Assembly: GCA_907163375.1 (NCBI GenBank)
Contig: CAJQUW010003618.1
Span: 196,001 to 260,000, forward strand
Reading direction: 5' to 3'
DNA: 64,000 nucleotides
Source: Prostheceraeus crozeri
Lineage: Eukaryota; Platyhelminthes; Polycladida; Euryleptidae
The notes under the pieces are model-generated. The model was not told where the DNA came from, did no database searches, and worked only from the letters and a program-made list of their open reading frames with translations. Both the position numbers and the translations under genes were made by a program. How positions within the stretch are numbered: position 1 is the first letter of the stretch; every line of letters begins with the position of its first letter. Below, one piece after another: positions 62,701 through 64,000 of this stretch.

Positions 62701-64000
62701 CGTGATTTTTTATGAAAAGATGAGTTACTGTTGAGTGCATCTCAACCATTTTTGTTTCTACCGCCGCTGTTATTAGAACTTCTCCTAATGAACTCTTTCA
62801 TGCTGTTCCTGTAGAACGTCATGAGTCATTAAAAGGGATTTAATTAATTGGGACATCTATTTCAGCAAAATTTCAAATTCTCACTTCATTCGAGGTGAGT
62901 GTTCCACTAGTCATAGCTCAGAGTAAGCCTCGGGTTGGATGATTTGAGAGTAAAGCTTTCATCGATGCCTGAGATGTGTGTCAGCTTCAAGCACAAGTTT
63001 CCTCGGCCGCAGTTTTGTCAGAGCATTTTTGTATGGAATTACGCTGAAACTGCATTCTACCAAATACGATGGTGGGACGCGGAAGAACTTTCTTGCGTTA
63101 TAGTTAGGCTTGAAAATCACATCTCCTGTCCATTTGATCTTCAAGGTATTGGTGGATCTGTTCGAGATTTTTCATTTTCATTTTAAGTTATTGAATAATG
63201 TGAGGTCTGCAAATCTATTCATGAGAGTTTCGGATTTTCTGCTTAGACCTTGTTATGCAAATGAAAGTTTAATGTCACTGCTCCTCCACTGGAAGCTTAG
63301 GCTACGCCCTGTCTGAATCAACTTATTATCGAAGAAAATTGCCCAAAGCTGAAACCTATTTCTATTGAGTATCTATTGCTATAGCTGACTGATAAAAAGT
63401 AAACAAAAACAAAAATAATCGTCGGTGTAGTTTTTGAAAAAAACGCGTTTTTTAAAGTTTGAATTTTTTTGAATTTGAATTTTTTTTCTAAGAAAGAAAG
63501 AAAATTGCCCAAGCCTAGAACCTAATTTTTCTGAGTTGGTATATCAAACTGATACAAAGGAAACAAAAATGAAAAAAATCGTCGGTGTAGTTTTTGAAAA
63601 AAACGCATTCTTTGAAAATTTGAATTTTTTTGAATTTGAATTTTTTTCTAAGAAAGGAAAAAATTGCCCAAGCATTGAACCTGATTTTTCTGAGTTGGTA
63701 TGCCATAATGATACAAAGGAAACAAAAATAAAAAAAATCGTCGGTGTAGTTTTTGAGATACATGTACATGTTACTTTTTGAAATTTGAATTTTTTCGAAT
63801 TCCGAATTTCAGTTTTGCCTTGGAAAGAAAGGTACGAGGAACGCCCAAATTATTTTGTGATCCTCTTTTTACCTGCATAGTTGAAAAGAAGCCAGTCAAA
63901 CAGTAGAATAATCGACTTGTGGATAATGAAAATGATCTTTCTAATCATTCATATTACATGTAGGCCTATCAGTGCGACTTCGGCTATACAAAATAGTATT
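41764..64000 (+). CDS. Muscle-type myosin II heavy chain, 5' part (motor domain and first IQ motif), continues past the window
   Basis: The ATG is at 41801. Exons: 41764-41992 (coding from 41801), 48026-48169, 48229-48385, 50898-50925, 51196-51304, 52959-53051, 53165-53228, 53288-53487, 54827-55084, 55210-55359, 56911-57081, 57657-57836, 57970-58087, 58155-58222, 58376-58463, 60387-60504, 62347-62604. Coding sum is 2396 nt (798 codons + 2 nt), every junction in frame. Seen: N-terminal SH3-like part ([11 protein letters not shown]), P-loop GESGAGKT (175-182), switch I NNNSSRF (235-241), switch II DIAGFE (457-462), lysine-rich loop 2 (GGGKRKKGG, about 626-634), actin-contact [10 protein letters not shown] (660-669), SH2 and SH1 cysteines C687 and C697, converter, and the light-chain-binding IQ motif [11 protein letters not shown] (779-789). 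The family hydrolyses ATP to slide actin in thick filaments. The second IQ and coiled-coil tail are not in the window. No duplicated alternative exon was recognised in any intron. Confidence 0.95.
43055..43855. repeat. 120-bp inverted repeat pair bracketing the GIY-YIG segment
   Basis: 43055-43180 and the reverse complement of 43730-43855 share tagaaaagcaagtgcaaag, caaagtaat, aaaataag, cacgaggtctttcg or variants, and aagtcgtgtgttgacgcgga. The spacer is about 550 bp. Confidence 0.85.
43055..45170 (-). mobile_element. Penelope-like retroelement (PLE) remains, composite, with inverted end copies
   Basis: Minus strand. Reverse transcriptase part at about 44580-45060: HVDDIL at the catalytic core, then [25 protein letters not shown] endonuclease part at about 43390-43735: [37 protein letters not shown] and SIARHLL. 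Bases 43055-43180 and 43730-43855 are long inverted copies of one another and bracket the endonuclease part. PLEs pair a telomerase-like reverse transcriptase with this nuclease and are known to carry end copies in odd orientations. It is an old, broken fossil in several pieces. Confidence 0.75.
46950..47180 (-). mobile_element. Probable LINE 3'-end fragment
   Basis: The minus-strand translation includes [16 protein letters not shown] followed by NRHQWS, resembling the GRPR...IKEWTG...DR..WR tail of several LINE families. It is short and broken by stops. Confidence 0.4.
48386..50897. other. Myosin intron 3 (2.5 kb)
   Basis: Near 48450-48505 and 50690-50720 there are short agagtcggagtc-like strings also seen at the ends of the 26.4-kb hAT, possibly old related ends. 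Nothing else is recognised. Confidence 0.5.
51305..52958. other. Myosin intron 5 (1.65 kb)
   Basis: AT-rich, non-coding; no feature recognised. It separates the P-loop and loop 1 exon (51196-51304) from the exon encoding switch I. Confidence 0.6.
53488..54826. other. Myosin intron 8 (1.3 kb)
   Basis: AT-rich, with short direct repetition of aaacattaaactt near 53940-53980. No alternative exon seen. Confidence 0.55.
55360..56910. other. Myosin intron 10 (1.55 kb)
   Basis: Contains the LINE end at 56385-56640; the rest is AT-rich and featureless. Confidence 0.6.
56385..56640 (+). mobile_element. LINE C-terminal fragment
   Basis: Translation reads [15 protein letters not shown], then [30 protein letters not shown], the standard W-GHV ... 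GRPKKTW ... DAL tail of several LINE groups. Two in-frame stops are visible in the first half. The + orientation matches the host gene. Confidence 0.75.
57082..57656. other. Myosin intron 11 (575 bp)
   Basis: A 57255-57300 stretch forms a short inverted repeat (tttggttaggt ... acctaaccaaa). Otherwise nothing is seen. Confidence 0.5.
59699..59938. mobile_element. Foldback element with about 76-bp inverted arms around a hammerhead-like core
   Basis: Left arm 59703-59778 and right arm 59856-59934 are near-perfect complements (shared ggagtaggcaaaaacc, cttataaaattttatggct, gatgacgttaaaagctattt), with one short insertion in the right arm. The 77-bp centre is unique sequence and carries the hammerhead-like motif. 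Family is not assigned; inverted copies of a retroelement end are one explanation. Confidence 0.85.
59822..59857 (+). ncRNA. Hammerhead-ribozyme-like motif
   Basis: In order: GCCC (59822-59825), CTGAGGA (59826-59832, fits core CUGANGA), a small stem CGC-gaag-GCG (59835-59844), GAAA (59846-59849), C, GTC (59851-59853, cleavage-site type) and GGGC (59854-59857), which pairs with GCCC as stem I. Stem III is essentially absent, as in minimal motifs described from Penelope-like elements and retrozymes, which act as dimers. Stem II has a bulge and an A-T closing pair. Activity is unproven. Confidence 0.45.
60505..62346. other. Myosin intron 16 (1.8 kb)
   Basis: Contains a fragment similar to the PLE region (60915-61060). 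The rest has short ORFs without recognised motifs. Confidence 0.55.
60915..61060. repeat. Second copy of a segment from the Penelope-like region
   Basis: aatgacaacagcgattaa, attcgaatgt or variant, gccattgagac or variant, and ctatacaag recur in the same order and orientation as in 44195-44375, with a gap. No coding remains seen here. Confidence 0.55.
62605..64000. other. Myosin intron after exon 17 (open at window end)
   Basis: Starts gtgaag. Holds a SINE S1 scrap (63262-63300, tgtcactgctcctccactgg) and the tandem repeat at 63335-63835. I did not find the exon for the second IQ motif. Confidence 0.6.
63335..63835. repeat. Tandem repeat, three units of about 160 bp
   Basis: Units begin with aaaattgccc at 63335, 63501 and about 63660. 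Each has a gataaaaagtaaacaaaaa or gatacaaaggaaacaaaaa block, tcgtcggtgtagtttttga, and a ttgaatttttttgaatttga block. Units 2 and 3 are most alike; unit 1 is more diverged and unit 3 degrades after about 63750. Chance ORFs run through both strands. Confidence 0.85.

Overview
The window looks like a piece of an animal (bilaterian invertebrate) genome. It is AT-rich, with two intron-split protein genes on the + strand, GT-AG introns from about 56 bp to 6 kb, and a dense, mostly decayed load of transposons. The muscle-type myosin reads most like lophotrochozoan sequences I know, but I would not name a phylum from this alone.

Host genes. (1) 12025-25211 (+) is a complete KAT8/MOF (MYST family) histone H4K16 acetyltransferase. 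Eight coding exons join in frame into 401 codons plus a stop, with chromo-barrel, MYST zinc finger and catalytic domain. (2) 41764-62604 and beyond (+) is a muscle-type myosin II heavy chain. Seventeen coding exons give the whole motor domain and the first IQ motif (798 codons plus 2 nt); the tail lies past the window end. In both genes a 3' splice site sits at or just before the start codon, so a 5' UTR intron or spliced-leader addition is likely.

Layout. 1-12.0 kb: no host gene recognised; Tc1 end, repeat R copy A, a foldback, LINE 3' fragments, a hAT with a LINE piece inside, a decayed mariner-like element and a second hAT. 12.0-25.2 kb: KAT8, whose introns hold SINEs, LINE fragments and a hAT MITE. 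25.4-41.7 kb: repeat-rich intergenic DNA with a SINE, a BED-finger hAT, a Tc1-like element, repeat R copy B split by a LINE with a long open ORF, more LINE and SINE pieces and a mariner-derived foldback. 41.7-64 kb: myosin, with a Penelope-like retroelement in intron 1, LINE pieces, a foldback carrying a hammerhead-ribozyme-like core in intron 15 and a tandem repeat after exon 17.

The two host genes have unrelated jobs (chromatin acetylation; contraction) and there is no sign of an operon. The points most worth a second look are the hammerhead-like core at 59.82 kb, the LINE insertion whose empty site survives in the inverted repeat copy 30 kb away, and the inverted-end Penelope-like element. 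I found no convincing new multi-gene system.
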